A stretch of DNA of 48,194 nt from Kosakonia oryziphila (GCF_900094795.1 NZ_FMBC01000037.1:1-48194), one strand, 5' to 3'; positions 27,486 to 37,980 are shown, counted from the stretch's first letter. The notes: a model not told the origin generated them from the sequence alone. Translations and numbers: made by a program.

Positions 27486-29219
27486 TTACTTCAGCGGCGA
27501 GTGACGACGTTCAATGCCGTAACGTTCGATCTCTTTATAGGGCACGGTCGTCGATTTACGTTTACGCACATCAACCAGCGTGACGCGGTCTGTACACGAG
27601 TAACAGGGATCGAGGCTACCGATAATCAGCGGCGCGTCGGAGACGGTGTTGCCGCGCAGCATATAGCGCAGCACCGGCCAGTTGGCATAGGTGGCTGCAC
27701 GGCAGCGCCAGCGGTAGAGCTTCTGATTGTCGCCGAGCATGCTCCAGTGCACATCTTCCCCGCGCGGCGCTTCAACATAACCGAGAGCGAATTTATGCGG
27801 CTGATAGCTGAAGCCTTCGGTCAGCAACGGCGTATCCGGCAGGTTATCGAGGGCAAACTCAATCATCGCCAGCGAATCAAACACCTCTTTTACCCGCACC
27901 ATCAGGCGCGAGAAGACGTCGCCACCCGGCCAGGTAAACAGGGTTTTCGGCAGATTGCCATAGTCGGCGTAAGGGTGATCGAAGCGCAGATCGCGGGCGA
28001 AACCGCTGCCGCGAATCAGCGGCCCCACAGGGCTGAAATCGCGCGCGACCTGGCGGTCAAGAATGCCGACACCCTGGGTGCGCTGCGCCATGTTCGGCGT
28101 CGAGAGCAGCATCTCCACCAGTTGCGTCACTTCGGCACGCATCTCTTTTACCAGTTGGATAGTCTTCACGCGTTGCTCTTTCAGGATGTCGCGGCGGATA
28201 CCGCCAATCAGGTTCAGACCGTAGGTTTTGCGTGAGCCGGTCAGCAGCTCCGCCATGGTCATCGACTTCTCACGAATACGGAAAAACTGCATAAAACCGG
28301 TGTCGAAACCGACAAAGTGGCTGGAAAGACCAATGTTAAGCAGATGGCTGTGCAGCCGCTCCACTTCCAGTAATACCGAGCGAATAGTGTGCGCACGCTG
28401 TGGCACCACAATTCCCAGCGCGTTTTCCACTGACGTGGTGTAGGCGACGCTGTGGGCAAAACCGCAAATACCGCAGACCCGATCTGAAAGGAAGGTGACT
28501 TCGTTATAGCCCATGCGGGTTTCCGCCAGTTTCTCCATGCCACGATGTACATAGAACAGACGGTAATCGGCGTCGACAATCCGTTCACCATCGACAAACA
28601 GACGGAAGTGACCTGGTTCGTCAGAAGTGATATGCAGCGGGCCAATCGGCACGATACGTGCAGAATTGCCGCCATCATTGATAAAGGTGTAATTCTCCGT
28701 GTCGCTGGTCGGCTCCGGGCGCAGGCGATAATCCATCGTATCTTTACGCAGCGGATGCAGATCGTCCGGCCAGTCGTCCGGTAATACCAGACGACGTTGA
28801 TCCGGCAAGCCGACCGGGATCAGCCCATACATATCGCGGATCTCTCGTTCGCCCCACACGGCCGCAGGCACGCGTGGCGTCACCGACGGAAATTCCCGCG
28901 TATTGGCATCAACCAGTGCTTTCACCACAATCCAGCACTTTTCCGACCCTTCCATCGACAGCGCGTAATAGACCGCATAATGGCCGTTGAGGCTGCGTTC
29001 GTCGTTGCCAAACAGTACCGGTAACCAGCCGTCATGCTGGTAATAGAGATAGTGAACAATTTCCGGCAACAGATTGATTTTCACCGTAATGGTGACTTGT
29101 TCGAAGGTCTGACGTTCTTCTTCCAGCACCGCGCCGGGAAACTGCATTTTCAACGCCGCAAGGCAGGCATCGCCGCGCGGCTGCTGGTGGTTCACGCTTG
29201 CTAAATAACTCACTTTCAC
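27486..29219 (-). CDS. hyfG: HyfG, hydrogenase 4 large (catalytic) subunit
   Basis: The 577-residue protein fuses a NuoC-like N-terminal part (residues ~1-170, with [20 protein letters not shown]) to a NuoD/HycE-like [NiFe] domain. The two nickel-binding motifs are present: [14 protein letters not shown] and [10 protein letters not shown]. The tail after the second motif (about 30 residues) would be removed by an endopeptidase during maturation. Accessory hyp genes and the protease are not in the window. The start overlaps the hyfF stop by four bases (ATGA). Confidence 0.95.
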   Translation of the reverse strand: MKVSYLASVNHQQPRGDACLAALKMQFPGAVLEEERQTFEQVTITVKINLLPEIVHYLYYQHDGWLPVLFGNDERSLNGHYAVYYALSMEGSEKCWIVVKALVDANTREFPSVTPRVPAAVWGEREIRDMYGLIPVGLPDQRRLVLPDDWPDDLHPLRKDTMDYRLRPEPTSDTENYTFINDGGNSARIVPIGPLHITSDEPGHFRLFVDGERIVDADYRLFYVHRGMEKLAETRMGYNEVTFLSDRVCGICGFAHSVAYTTSVENALGIVVPQRAHTIRSVLLEVERLHSHLLNIGLSSHFVGFDTGFMQFFRIREKSMTMAELLTGSRKTYGLNLIGGIRRDILKEQRVKTIQLVKEMRAEVTQLVEMLLSTPNMAQRTQGVGILDRQVARDFSPVGPLIRGSGFARDLRFDHPYADYGNLPKTLFTWPGGDVFSRLMVRVKEVFDSLAMIEFALDNLPDTPLLTEGFSYQPHKFALGYVEAPRGEDVHWSMLGDNQKLYRWRCRAATYANWPVLRYMLRGNTVSDAPLIIGSLDPCYSCTDRVTLVDVRKRKSTTVPYKEIERYGIERRHSPLK

Positions 29220-30799
29220 TCTCCCTGGACGTGCGATGGTGTTGCCGACGCGGCGGTAGTCTCAAATGTGGCCCACAGCCAGCTTAGCCGGGTGGGGCGC
29301 GCATCGTCGCCGGACAGCACGATGCTCGAGGCACCGGCCAGCAAACGGCTGACCGGCTGCGGAATATGGGTGCCCATCACTAGCATCATCACCAGTAACA
29401 ACACCATCGGAACGGTGGTCAGCCAGCCCAGTTCGCCGCTGGCAACTTGCTGCGGCGGTGTGGCGAACAGCACTTTGGCGACCATGCGCACCAGTCCGCC
29501 AAGTACCAGCGTCAGCAGCAACAGCAGCACCAGGGTTACGACCAGGTGCTCAGCCGCCAGCCCGGCGGTGACAGTCATAAATTCACTGAGGAAGATGTTG
29601 AATGGCGGCATACCGCCGAGCGCCAGTGCACCGCCGCCAAGCAGCACGGCGCTCAGCGGCATTACTTTCAACATGCCGCACACCACATCCATATTACGGG
29701 TGCCGTACTTCAGCAACACATTGCCGGAGCCGCAGAACAGCAGCGTTTTGGCAAGGCTGTGATTCAGGGTATGCAGCAGCGCGGCGAAGATGCCGAGTGG
29801 CCCACCGATACCGAGCGCCACCGCCACCAGCCCCATATTTTCTACGCTGGAGTAGGCCAGCAGGCGTTTCATATCCTGCTGTACCAGGATGAAGAAGGCG
29901 GCAACACCAACCGACAACATGCCGAACACCAGCAGTAGCGTATTCGGGAAGCTGTCGCCAATGGCGTGACAAATAATGATGTAGTAACGAATCAATACCA
30001 GCAGCGCGCAGTTGAGCAGCACCGCTGAGAGCAGGGCGCTCACCGGGCTGGGAGCTTCACTGTGCGCATCTGGCAGCCAGGCGTGCATCGGGAAGAGGCC
30101 GGTTTTCGTCCCAAAACCGATCAGCACAAAGACAAAAGCCAGTACCATTAATGTCGGATCGAGTTTGCTGCTCTCTTTCAGCACTTCCGTCCAGAAAATA
30201 GCGTGATCCGGCTCAGCCATAAAGCTGGCGGCATTGGCGTATACCAGCACGGTGCCGAACAGACCAAACGCCACACCAACGGTACAGATGATGATGTATT
30301 TCCACGCCGCTTCCAGCGAGGATCGCTGACCGTAAATACCCACCAGAAATGCCGAGCTTAGGGTGGTGGCTTCAATGGCCGCCCACATCACAATCAGGTT
30401 GTTGCTGGTGACGACCAGTAACATGGTGAACAGGAACAGATGAAAGAAACCGTAGTAGTAACAGAGCGTGGATACGCTGATTTCCCCGTGATCAACTTCA
30501 TGGTGCATATAGCCAATTGAATACAGCCCGGTGAGAAAACCGATAATCCCCAGCAGCGACAAAAATAAACCGCTGAGGCTATCAATGTGCAGCCAGCGGT
30601 GCGCGCCGAAAATTTCTCCTGCCTGCACCGCTTCTGCTACCGTCCACAATGCGACAATCAATAACAACGTAATGCCCAGTGAGTGCACCACCGTGACCAG
30701 CGTCCGCGCCGCATTCCCGCTCAACCGGCAGGCAAAACAGAGCGCAGAGACAGCCAACGGCGTCAACAGCAACAGCGTGAACATCAATGCATGACTCAT
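29216..30799 (-). CDS. hyfF: HyfF, hydrogenase 4 proton-channel-like membrane subunit (NuoN/L-like)
   Basis: The 527-residue, highly hydrophobic protein belongs to the proton-conducting membrane transporter family related to NuoL/M/N and Mrp antiporters. Conserved charged residues in membrane helices are visible in [20 protein letters not shown] (Glu), [20 protein letters not shown] (Lys, His) and [20 protein letters not shown]. Together with HyfB and HyfD it would make hydrogenase 4 more complex-I-like than hydrogenase 3. It follows hyfE after four bases and overlaps hyfG. Confidence 0.93.
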   Translation of the reverse strand: MSHALMFTLLLLTPLAVSALCFACRLSGNAARTLVTVVHSLGITLLLIVALWTVAEAVQAGEIFGAHRWLHIDSLSGLFLSLLGIIGFLTGLYSIGYMHHEVDHGEISVSTLCYYYGFFHLFLFTMLLVVTSNNLIVMWAAIEATTLSSAFLVGIYGQRSSLEAAWKYIIICTVGVAFGLFGTVLVYANAASFMAEPDHAIFWTEVLKESSKLDPTLMVLAFVFVLIGFGTKTGLFPMHAWLPDAHSEAPSPVSALLSAVLLNCALLVLIRYYIIICHAIGDSFPNTLLLVFGMLSVGVAAFFILVQQDMKRLLAYSSVENMGLVAVALGIGGPLGIFAALLHTLNHSLAKTLLFCGSGNVLLKYGTRNMDVVCGMLKVMPLSAVLLGGGALALGGMPPFNIFLSEFMTVTAGLAAEHLVVTLVLLLLLTLVLGGLVRMVAKVLFATPPQQVASGELGWLTTVPMVLLLVMMLVMGTHIPQPVSRLLAGASSIVLSGDDARPTRLSWLWATFETTAASATPSHVQGE

Positions 30800-30803
30800 G
30801 GTA

Positions 30804-31454
30804 TTACCCCTTCAGCGCCGTAAGGTTGTTAACATCCAGCGTGCCGTGGGTGCGCCAGATTTTCCTTGCCAGCAACGCCATCACAATCACGGCGAAAATG
30901 GCATCTGTCGCGATACCGATCTCAACCAGTTCTGGCGCGCGCCAGGCGAGTAGCGCCAGCACCAGATGCGAGCCGTTTTCCATCAGGCAGTAACCGAACA
31001 CCTGGCGCAAGATATTGCGCTGGCTGATGATGCACAGCAGACCCAGCAGGAAGTGACCGAGGGCGACGGCGAGTGCCGGTTTAAGCTGGGCGACCATCGG
31101 CAGTTGCACCGGTCGGACGACAAACCAGCACAGCAGCACAATGGCGGCGGCCATCAGCACCAGCGTCGCCGGGCCAAACAGCCGTTCCCCTGTGCCATCT
31201 GGCGCCATCTTGCGAAACGCATAGCTCATAATCAGCGGCACCAGCAGTACCTTGGTAAAGAAGGCGCTGAACGACCACATCAGCAATTGTTTTGCATCCA
31301 GCAACTGCGATAGCGTGAAAAAGATAGAGACCAGCACTAGTGATTGCAGGGCATACAACCAGCAAGAGACGGAGTAGCGTCTGGCGCAGGTGACCAGCAG
31401 CGAGGTGAACATCATCAGCCCCGCCAGATTGTTAACAAGCAAAGTTCCCGTCAT
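30804..31454 (-). CDS. hyfE: HyfE, hydrogenase 4 small membrane subunit (NuoK-like)
   Basis: The 216-residue protein has about six to seven membrane segments and a C-terminal half ([20 protein letters not shown], then [20 protein letters not shown]) nearly identical to E. coli HyfE and related to NuoK. The first 60 residues are diverged. Of two adjacent ATG codons, the second (31454, [13 protein letters not shown]) is used because spacing from AGGGAG is better and the length equals E. coli. It stands between hyfD and hyfF with gaps of 11 and 4 bases. Confidence 0.9.
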   Translation of the reverse strand: MTGTLLVNNLAGLMMFTSLLVTCARRYSVSCWLYALQSLVLVSIFFTLSQLLDAKQLLMWSFSAFFTKVLLVPLIMSYAFRKMAPDGTGERLFGPATLVLMAAAIVLLCWFVVRPVQLPMVAQLKPALAVALGHFLLGLLCIISQRNILRQVFGYCLMENGSHLVLALLAWRAPELVEIGIATDAIFAVIVMALLARKIWRTHGTLDVNNLTALKG

Positions 31455-31465
31455 CATCGACTCCC

Positions 31466-32905
31466 TTATCCAAGCCACGCCGCAGCAATCACGCTTGAGC
31501 ACAGCGACATCACAATCAGAATGAACAGCACCAGTTTCATCGCCCACGGCAACGGTGCGGCCTGCGCCACCTCTTCACTCGCTTCGCCCGGTACGACACG
31601 GCCAAACCAGTAGATAAACCAGCCGAAGCTGGCGACCGATTCCACCAGCGCCAGCACCATCACTGGCAGCAGGATCGGGTAGCTATCCGAGAGCGCAAAA
31701 CCGGCGGCGAAGAGGGGAAACTTGCTGAAGAAACCGTTAAACGGCGGAACGCCAGTGATGGCCAGCGCAGCAACGCAAAAGCCGATACCTGCCAGCGGTA
31801 GCGTGCGCATTACCCCGCGCAAACGTGGCAGCAGGCGAGTGCCGCAGCTATAGCTCAACGCACCGGCGACGAGGAAGAACAGGCTCTTGGCGAAAGCATG
31901 GTTGAAGATGTAAACAATCCCCGCTTTGAAGGCCAGCGGCGAACCGAAGGTGGAGAGCGACAGCGCGAGGAAGATCCATGCCAGTTGCGAAATGGTCGAC
32001 CATGCCAGTAGCCGCTTCATATCTTTTTGCGGCAGGTACATCAAAAAGCCGTAGACCATCGTTATCGTCGCCATCGTCACACCGATCCAGCCGATGGCAT
32101 GTGGTATCTGGCCGCCTTCGGCGATAGCGCGGGCGAAAATATAGACGCCAACTTTCACCATTGACGCGGCGTGTAAGTAAGCACTCACCGGGGTTGGCGC
32201 TTCCATGGCATCCGGCAGCCAGGCCTGTAACGGCAACTGGGCCGATTTCCCCCATGCGGCAAACAGAATGCCGCCGTACACTAGCCAGGCTGGTGTGCCT
32301 TGCAACTGGCTGATGGCGCTCAGGGCAAAGGTACCGGTATTGAGGAACAGCGTAGCAGCCGCCAGATAAAGGCCCAGCGAGCCAACATGGGTAATCAGCA
32401 GGGCTTTCATGGCCGCACGCTGTGATTTTTCGCTCTGGTAATAGCTGATCAGCGCCCAGGAACAGCCGCCGGTAATTTCAAAAAACAGTAGTTGTCCCAG
32501 CAACGTTGAAGAGAGTACCAGCCCGGACATCGCGCCGATAAAAATCAGCAAAAAGGCATAGTAGCGGTTGCTGCCATCGTGCGGATGTTCACGGTTGCCG
32601 CGCGTCAGATAGCCGGTTGAGTAGATCGCCACCAGCAGACCGAGGAACACCACCACAAACAGGATCAGCGTGCTGATACGATCAATCGTGAGACCAAACA
32701 GCGCTATCTGGCCTGCCGCCAGCAGCGGAATATCCACCGCTTCACGCCCGGCAGTATAGAAACTGAGCGCCAGCGACAGTGTCGCCGCCGTCGCCAGCAG
32801 AGCAAACAGCGTGGCGAGCTGCGGGGCGGTTCGCCGGGGAGCCAGTGAGACGATCAGCGCGCCGATAAAGGGCAGCAGCAGCGTCGTCAAAGCAAGAGTT
32901 TCCAT
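31466..32905 (-). CDS. hyfD: HyfD, hydrogenase 4 proton-channel-like membrane subunit (NuoL/M-like)
   Basis: The 479-residue protein (E. coli length) has about 13-14 membrane segments of the complex I antiporter type, with FFEITGGCSWALISYYQSEK, AAWGKSAQLPLQAWLPDAME and FKAGIVYIFNHAFAKSLFFL showing the conserved Glu, Lys and His. It is one of three paralogous channel-like subunits (HyfB, HyfD, HyfF) here. Spacing of 16 bases to hyfC and 11 to hyfE suggests coupled translation. Confidence 0.93.
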   Translation of the reverse strand: METLALTTLLLPFIGALIVSLAPRRTAPQLATLFALLATAATLSLALSFYTAGREAVDIPLLAAGQIALFGLTIDRISTLILFVVVFLGLLVAIYSTGYLTRGNREHPHDGSNRYYAFLLIFIGAMSGLVLSSTLLGQLLFFEITGGCSWALISYYQSEKSQRAAMKALLITHVGSLGLYLAAATLFLNTGTFALSAISQLQGTPAWLVYGGILFAAWGKSAQLPLQAWLPDAMEAPTPVSAYLHAASMVKVGVYIFARAIAEGGQIPHAIGWIGVTMATITMVYGFLMYLPQKDMKRLLAWSTISQLAWIFLALSLSTFGSPLAFKAGIVYIFNHAFAKSLFFLVAGALSYSCGTRLLPRLRGVMRTLPLAGIGFCVAALAITGVPPFNGFFSKFPLFAAGFALSDSYPILLPVMVLALVESVASFGWFIYWFGRVVPGEASEEVAQAAPLPWAMKLVLFILIVMSLCSSVIAAAWLG

Positions 32906-32921
32906 TGTTTTCCTGTGCTCC

Positions 32922-33869
32922 TTACAGACCGGTTAACCAAAGAACATACGACAGCGCAGCCAGACTGAAGCCGAGCCAGGTAAGGTGATGTGTCAGCAAA
33001 AAGCGTCCGCGCGCCAGCGAGTTCTCCACCAGCGACGCCAGAACGAACACCACCAGCAATTTGATAAGCGTGATAACCAGCGACAGTGCCATCGCGCCGA
33101 TACTCAGACTGGTGGCATTACCGAAAGGGAAAAACAGCGCCAGAAATAGCGCGGCCATCACCACCCGTTTCAACCCTACGCCCCATTTCACCAGCGCCAG
33201 ACCTGCACCGGAATATTCGGTCAGCGGCCCTTCCTGCAACTCCTGTTCGGCTTCTGCAACGTCGAAGGGGATTTTGCCCATCTCAATAAAGCAGGCGAAC
33301 CCACAGGCGAGTAATGCCAGCAGAGTGGCGACTGGTGAGATCCAGCCTGATGCCAGTGTGTTGCTGATGGCGCTGATATTGGTGGAACCGGCCAGCAGCG
33401 CCAGCACCAACAATGAGAGGATCAGCATTGGCTCCACCAAAATCCCCAGCGTCAGCTCGCGGCTGGCGCCCAGACCGGAGAAAGGGCTGCCGGTATCAAG
33501 GCCGGAAAGGGCAAAGAAAAAGCGGAACAGCGCAAAAAGATAAATCAGGGTGATCAGATCACCTGCGCCCGCGAAGGGCGAGGTGCGGATAAACAGCGGT
33601 AATGTCATCGCCACCAGCAACATGCTGCTGAGCAGTACCCACGGCATCACGCGGAACATCAGCCCGGAAGAGGCGGGCGCGACCGCCTGGCGTTTTAAAA
33701 GTTTTTGCAGGTCACGGTAATCCTGCCATATCCCCGGCCCGCGCCTTGAATGTATGCGGGCACGGATCTGGCGCGAAATACCGGTAAACAGCGGTGTCAG
33801 CGCCAGCAACAAGGCTGCCTGGCAAAGCGCAAACAGCCCCAGTGACCACGCAGAAGTCTGTTCTAACAT
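32922..33869 (-). CDS. hyfC: HyfC, hydrogenase 4 membrane subunit (NuoH/HycD-like)
   Basis: The 315-residue NuoH-like protein anchors the soluble arm to the membrane. It has eight hydrophobic segments and the family loop IPFDVAEAEQELQEGPLTEY, plus RIHSRRGPGIWQDYRDLQKL near the N-terminus. The ATG at 33869 is preferred over one two codons earlier, which lies too close to AGGAGG. The 13-base gap to hyfB and the strong ribosome site fit an operon member. Confidence 0.93.
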   Translation of the reverse strand: MLEQTSAWSLGLFALCQAALLLALTPLFTGISRQIRARIHSRRGPGIWQDYRDLQKLLKRQAVAPASSGLMFRVMPWVLLSSMLLVAMTLPLFIRTSPFAGAGDLITLIYLFALFRFFFALSGLDTGSPFSGLGASRELTLGILVEPMLILSLLVLALLAGSTNISAISNTLASGWISPVATLLALLACGFACFIEMGKIPFDVAEAEQELQEGPLTEYSGAGLALVKWGVGLKRVVMAALFLALFFPFGNATSLSIGAMALSLVITLIKLLVVFVLASLVENSLARGRFLLTHHLTWLGFSLAALSYVLWLTGL

Positions 33870-33882
33870 CGTCATTCCCTCC

Positions 33883-35904
33883 TCACAGCGCAATCGTCAG
33901 CAGCAGGATCACCAGCGCGGCAATCACATACAGGCAATAGAGACGGAAATCCCCGCTTTGCAGGTACTGCACCAGACGGGCAATACGCTGAGTCATGCTG
34001 ACCAGCGGGCGGATAATTTTATCGTCCCAGAAGGGTTCGGTACGGCTGGCTATCTGCGTAATGCCTCCAAGGCTTTGTTGCAGAGGCGTAGTGGGATCGA
34101 GCTGTTTACGCAGGCGATACAGCGGGCCGAACATCACGCGCAGCGGCTGAGTAAAGCTGCCTGCTGAAGGCGCCATGCCTTTCTCCCATACATAGCCGCA
34201 GGCCCAGGCATCGCCGCTGCGGCGGTATGTGCCGCGCGTCTGACGGTTGATGTACCACAACATGCCGGGCAACAGCGGCAGGGCAATCAACAGCAGGAAC
34301 AGGGTGGAGGGCGTCAGCATAGCCTGTTGCGCGTCGCCGGGAACCAGTGTGGCACCCTGAGTGACGACAAGAGACGTGGTGGCGGTAAGTGAAAGCGCAA
34401 CCTGCAACAGATGCGGCGCGATGACACTGGCGCCAACGCCGCACACAACGCAGAGCAGCGCCAGTACCAGCATGGCGGCAATCATGGGCCACGGCACTTC
34501 CCGCGCCTGATCGGCTTTTTCGCTGCGCGGGTTACCGCAGAAACTAATACCGTAGACTTTGACGAAGCACATCGCGGCCAGCGCCCCGGTGATCGCCAGC
34601 ATCACTATTGCGACGGGACCGGCGAGGCGTGGAATGATGGCGTCGATGCGCGTGAGAGAGAAGAGCGACTGATAGGTGTACCACTCACTGATAAAACCGT
34701 TGAGCGGCGGCATCGCAGAAATGGCGAGGCAGCCAACAAGGAATGCGCCCGCTGTCCACGGCATCCGTTTCGCCAGCGCGCCCATTTTTTCCATATCGCG
34801 GCTATGCAGACGGTAGATAATCGCCCCGGCGCCGAGAAACAGCAGCCCTTTAAACAATGCATGATTGAGCAAGTGGAACAGCGCACCCAGCAGGCCGACG
34901 GCAGCGATCACTGGCTGGTGCAGCGCAATCCCCGCCATGCCGACGCCGACGCCCATCAAAATGATGCCGATGTTTTCCACCGTGTGCCATGCCAGCAGGC
35001 GTTTGATATCGTGCTCGGCCAGCGCATACAGCACGCCGAGCACCGAAGAGACTGCGCCAAAAGCCAGCACCACCACGCCCCACCACAGAGGAATACCGCT
35101 GTGGCCGAGCAGGTCGATGCCGACTTTGATAATGCCGAAGATACCGATTTTCACCATCACGCCGGACATCAACGCCGAGGCGTGGGACGGCGCTGCCGGG
35201 TGGGCGCGCGGCAACCAACTGTGCAGCGGCAACATCCCCGCTTTGGCGCCAAACCCGAAGAAGGCGAGCAGGAAGACCGCAGAAGCGGTACCCGGTGACA
35301 GCGACAGAGTGCGGAAGCTGGCGAAATCCAGGCTACCGCTTTGCCGCCACATCAGGAAGAAAGCGACCATGATCAGCACAGAACCGGCGTGGGCAATAAA
35401 GAAGTAGAGCATCCCGGCGCGGATCGATTCGTCATCCTGGTCGGTGATAACCAAAAACCACGAGGCCAGCGACATCATCTCGAACAGCACAATGAACCAG
35501 AAGGCATTGTCCATCACTACCAGCCCGACCATCGAGGCGATAAACAGATTCATAAAGAATCCCATCGCCCCCGGCCCTTTGCCGAGGTATTCGCGAACAT
35601 AGGCCAGTGAATAAAGCCCGCACAGCGTCACCAGCAAGGAAATCACCAGCAGCATAAAGGCGCTCAGACTATCCAGCCGCACCATAAAATGGGCGAAATC
35701 AAACGGCCCTGTGGCCTGCCAGGTAAGTGTGTCGCCGCTGCCAAGTGCGACCAGCGCACTGGCAATGCCGAATAATCCGCCGAGCATTGCCGAGATCCCG
35801 GCGACGTTGATGGCCAGAATTTGCTGACGAGAAAGCAACAGAGAGGCCACGCCGCCAGCAACGTACAGCACGATTGACCACATCAATAATTGCAGGGCAT
35901 CCAT
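33883..35904 (-). CDS. hyfB: HyfB, hydrogenase 4 large membrane subunit (NuoL/HycC-like)
   Basis: The 673-residue protein (E. coli 672) has about 16 membrane helices of the complex I antiporter family, with FEMMSLASWFLVITDQDDES, GFGAKAGMLPLHSWLPRAHP and LLNHALFKGLLFLGAGAIIY. A cytoplasmic loop carries CGYVWEKGMAP before the C-terminal anchor, where the lateral-helix-like region would sit. Its ATG shares the last base of the hyfA stop (TAATG), so translation is coupled. The middle region (~510-560) is the most diverged part. Confidence 0.94.
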   Translation of the reverse strand: MDALQLLMWSIVLYVAGGVASLLLSRQQILAINVAGISAMLGGLFGIASALVALGSGDTLTWQATGPFDFAHFMVRLDSLSAFMLLVISLLVTLCGLYSLAYVREYLGKGPGAMGFFMNLFIASMVGLVVMDNAFWFIVLFEMMSLASWFLVITDQDDESIRAGMLYFFIAHAGSVLIMVAFFLMWRQSGSLDFASFRTLSLSPGTASAVFLLAFFGFGAKAGMLPLHSWLPRAHPAAPSHASALMSGVMVKIGIFGIIKVGIDLLGHSGIPLWWGVVVLAFGAVSSVLGVLYALAEHDIKRLLAWHTVENIGIILMGVGVGMAGIALHQPVIAAVGLLGALFHLLNHALFKGLLFLGAGAIIYRLHSRDMEKMGALAKRMPWTAGAFLVGCLAISAMPPLNGFISEWYTYQSLFSLTRIDAIIPRLAGPVAIVMLAITGALAAMCFVKVYGISFCGNPRSEKADQAREVPWPMIAAMLVLALLCVVCGVGASVIAPHLLQVALSLTATTSLVVTQGATLVPGDAQQAMLTPSTLFLLLIALPLLPGMLWYINRQTRGTYRRSGDAWACGYVWEKGMAPSAGSFTQPLRVMFGPLYRLRKQLDPTTPLQQSLGGITQIASRTEPFWDDKIIRPLVSMTQRIARLVQYLQSGDFRLYCLYVIAALVILLLTIAL

Positions 35905-36524
35905 TAGCATTGCTCCGACGAAGGGGAAACGGCCGCGAAACTGATCTCTGTCGAACTCAGGGCGGCCAGTTCTCTGCGGTTTTTTAACTGTTTATGCATG
36001 GCGGAATCTGTCACCAGATGCAGGGCGTGGGTCGGGCAGGCCCGCACGCAGGATGGCCCTTCCGGCAGGAAGTGGCAGAGATCGCACTTCACTGCGATGG
36101 TCTGCACGCCCGCATTCCAGCGCAAAAAAGGGTGGTCAGTGTTCGGGCTGGCGGGTACATCGCGCAATTGCTCTTCCGGCAGATGATGTTCGTAACGCGC
36201 GGGAATATTTAGTGGGCGGCTGCCGGATGGCGTGATCGCGCCGAATGGGCAGACCAGACCGCACAGCTTGCAACCAATACACAGGGTTTCATTGAGATAA
36301 ACCGCCTCATCCTGAAAGGAGATGGCGTTGACCGGACACACCTGTTTACAGGGCGCGTCGTCGCAGTGGCGGCAAAGCACGGGTGCGGTTTTCGTCTGCG
36401 TTCGCACCAGTGTGAGCCTAGGATGCTGTTGTAATCCCTGATGTTTATGGGCATCCGAACACGCAGCAAGGCAGGTGTTGCATCCTATACACCACTCGGG
36501 ATCGGCAATCACAAAGCGGTTCAT
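35904..36524 (-). CDS. hyfA: HyfA, hydrogenase 4 polyferredoxin subunit
   Basis: The 206-residue protein is a HycB-like electron carrier between formate dehydrogenase H and the hydrogenase small subunit. Four [4Fe-4S] motifs are visible: CIGCNTCLAACSDAH (~12-26), CRHCDDAPCKQVCP (~51-64), CIGCKLCGLVCPFGA (~82-96), and the split set around CDLCHFLPEGPSCVRACPTH (~144-163). AAGGAG precedes the ATG. It is the first gene of hyfABCDEFGHIJ, with the sigma-54 promoter 46 bases upstream. Confidence 0.95.
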   Translation of the reverse strand: MNRFVIADPEWCIGCNTCLAACSDAHKHQGLQQHPRLTLVRTQTKTAPVLCRHCDDAPCKQVCPVNAISFQDEAVYLNETLCIGCKLCGLVCPFGAITPSGSRPLNIPARYEHHLPEEQLRDVPASPNTDHPFLRWNAGVQTIAVKCDLCHFLPEGPSCVRACPTHALHLVTDSAMHKQLKNRRELAALSSTEISFAAVSPSSEQC

Positions 36525-36569
36525 GACGGCTCCTTGTTAATAAAAGCAAAATTCGTTGAACCTGCCTTA

Positions 36570-36584
36570 GCACAAGGTATGCCA
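36570..36584 (-). promoter_or_regulatory. Sigma-54 (-24/-12) promoter of the hyf operon
   Basis: On the minus strand TGGCATACCTTGTGC fits TGGCAC-N5-TTGC with exact -24/-12 spacing and two mismatches (T for C, G for T). Transcription would start about 35 bases before hyfA. This fits control by HyfR/FhlA-type activators under fermentative, formate-rich conditions. Confidence 0.75.
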
Positions 36585-36676
36585 GAATATGAAAAGTTTA
36601 TATTTCAGTGGGTTGTGTATTTTTTTGTGCTTGGGAATGGACAAAAGTGATGGTCAGCGCTGAGTGAAAAATAACC

Positions 36677-36694
36677 TGTCGGCACAAGTGTCGA
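36677..36694. promoter_or_regulatory. Possible upstream activator site for HyfR/FhlA
   Basis: TGTCGGCACAAGTGTCGA contains two TGTCG units 12 bases apart, about 100 bases upstream of the sigma-54 promoter, a usual place for enhancer sites. TGTCG is part of the FhlA site as I remember it. The match is partial, so this is a suggestion only. Confidence 0.35.
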
Positions 36695-36748
36695 GACGCG
36701 GCAATGAAATGTGATCGACTTCAAATAAGACGCGAAGAGAGAAACAAG

Positions 36749-36775
36749 GAGGGCGGATCAGGGGGATTCGCCCTC
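36749..36775. other. Hairpin downstream of bcp
   Basis: GAGGGCG and CGCCCTC, separated by 13 bases, lie 18 bases beyond the bcp stop. The U-run on the bcp side is poor, so it is at most a weak terminator or a mRNA 3' end structure. Confidence 0.45.
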
Positions 36776-36792
36776 GGAAAAAAGAGGCGCAA

Positions 36793-37263
36793 TCAGGCGT
36801 TTTCTTTCAGCCAGTTCAGCACGATATCGTGGTGGTTGCTGGTTTTGAAATCATCAAACACATGTTCGATTTTGCCGTCTGCATCCACGAGAAAGCTGAT
36901 ACGGTGGATGCCGTCGTAGGTTTTACCCATAAAGGATTTTTCACCCCAGACGCCAAACTGCTCACATACCTGATGGTCTTCATCAGACAGCAGCGTAAAA
37001 TTGAGCAGCTCTTTTTCGGCAAAACGGGACAGTTTTTCGGGCTTATCCGTGCTGATACCCAGCACTTCTACGCCCGCTTTTTTCAACTCGTCCATATTAT
37101 CGCGCAAGCCGCAGGCCTGGACAGTACAGCCTGGTGTCATTGCCTTCGGGTAGAAGTAGACCAGAACACGCTGTCCCTGGAAGTCGGTCAAATTTACTTG
37201 TTCTCCGTCTTGATCGGGCAAGCTAAATTTCGGTGCAATATCACCGGCTTTCAGTGGATTCAT
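36793..37263 (-). CDS. bcp: Thiol peroxidase (thioredoxin-dependent), bacterioferritin comigratory protein
   Basis: Bcp (156 residues) is an atypical peroxiredoxin reducing hydrogen and organic peroxides with thioredoxin in the cytoplasm. The peroxidatic Cys46 and resolving Cys51 are in YPKAMTPGCTVQACGLRDN, the usual Bcp arrangement. The C-terminus HHDIVLNWLKENA matches E. coli. It follows gcvR on the same strand, its ATG sharing a base with the gcvR stop (37263), so the pair is probably co-transcribed. Confidence 0.97.
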   Translation of the reverse strand: MNPLKAGDIAPKFSLPDQDGEQVNLTDFQGQRVLVYFYPKAMTPGCTVQACGLRDNMDELKKAGVEVLGISTDKPEKLSRFAEKELLNFTLLSDEDHQVCEQFGVWGEKSFMGKTYDGIHRISFLVDADGKIEHVFDDFKTSNHHDIVLNWLKENA

Positions 37264-37835
37264 TACTTAACTCCATCCTGTTCATCATGCTGAGAATAGT
37301 TAACGATGTTTATACTGCCTTGCGCGTGCAGTTCTGTACATAGGGCTTTGAACGCCTGCTCAATATTTGATGCGTCTTGTGAAGCCGGGCTATGAGCGGT
37401 GATCTGAATAAATAGCTGCGGGACATCATCTTTATTTCCCGGCTGCGTGCGCGAAACCAGCTCGGCAATATTCATTTTGTGCGCGTCAAACAGCGCCGTA
37501 AAGCGCTCAATCAAATGCGGTGAATCAGGGACGTCAACCTGCACCCAAACGGTGGCGGGCATATCAGGGCGTGGACGGGCGTCAGTACGCTTCATGACGA
37601 TCAGTAAATCCAGCTCTGCACCTTTCAGCGGTAGGGTGGATTCAATCAGCGTAATGGCATTCCACGATCCGGAAAGCAGCATAATAAAAGTGAACTCTTC
37701 CCCCAGCATCGCCAGGCGACTGTCTTCAATATTACAGCCGCAGCTACTGACGTGGCGTGTGATTGTGTTCACAATGCCAGGCCGGTCGGCCCCCAGCGCA
37801 GTGATAACCAAAAAGTGTTGTGATGAGGTTGTCAA
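37263..37835 (-). CDS. gcvR: GcvR, repressor partner of GcvA in glycine cleavage control
   Basis: GcvR (190 residues) has two tandem ACT domains (~8-80 and ~95-170) that bind glycine and antagonise GcvA. Conserved segments are TALGADRPGIVNTITRHVSS, CNIEDSRLAMLGEEFTFIML and FTALFDAHKMNIAELVSRTQ. The start is the TTG at 37835 (LTTSSQHFLVITALG), matching the E. coli start and length; the open frame extends 36 more codons upstream without homology. It is divergent from dapA and upstream of bcp. Confidence 0.93.
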   Translation of the reverse strand: MTTSSQHFLVITALGADRPGIVNTITRHVSSCGCNIEDSRLAMLGEEFTFIMLLSGSWNAITLIESTLPLKGAELDLLIVMKRTDARPRPDMPATVWVQVDVPDSPHLIERFTALFDAHKMNIAELVSRTQPGNKDDVPQLFIQITAHSPASQDASNIEQAFKALCTELHAQGSINIVNYSQHDEQDGVK

Positions 37836-37980
37836 ACCTGTGCTTCCTGTCAAACGTGAGGTAATCATAAGGAAAGCATAAAAAAAACCGGCATACAACC
37901 GCCACTGAGCCTCAGGTCTCTTGCTTTTCTTACAGCACCGCACGTACCATTGAGAATCTTGTTAGCACAGAGGATGGCCC

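Noticed and set aside
34411..35298. 295-codon plus-strand frame inside hyfB
   Set aside because: Antisense of a membrane protein; low complexity, no start context.
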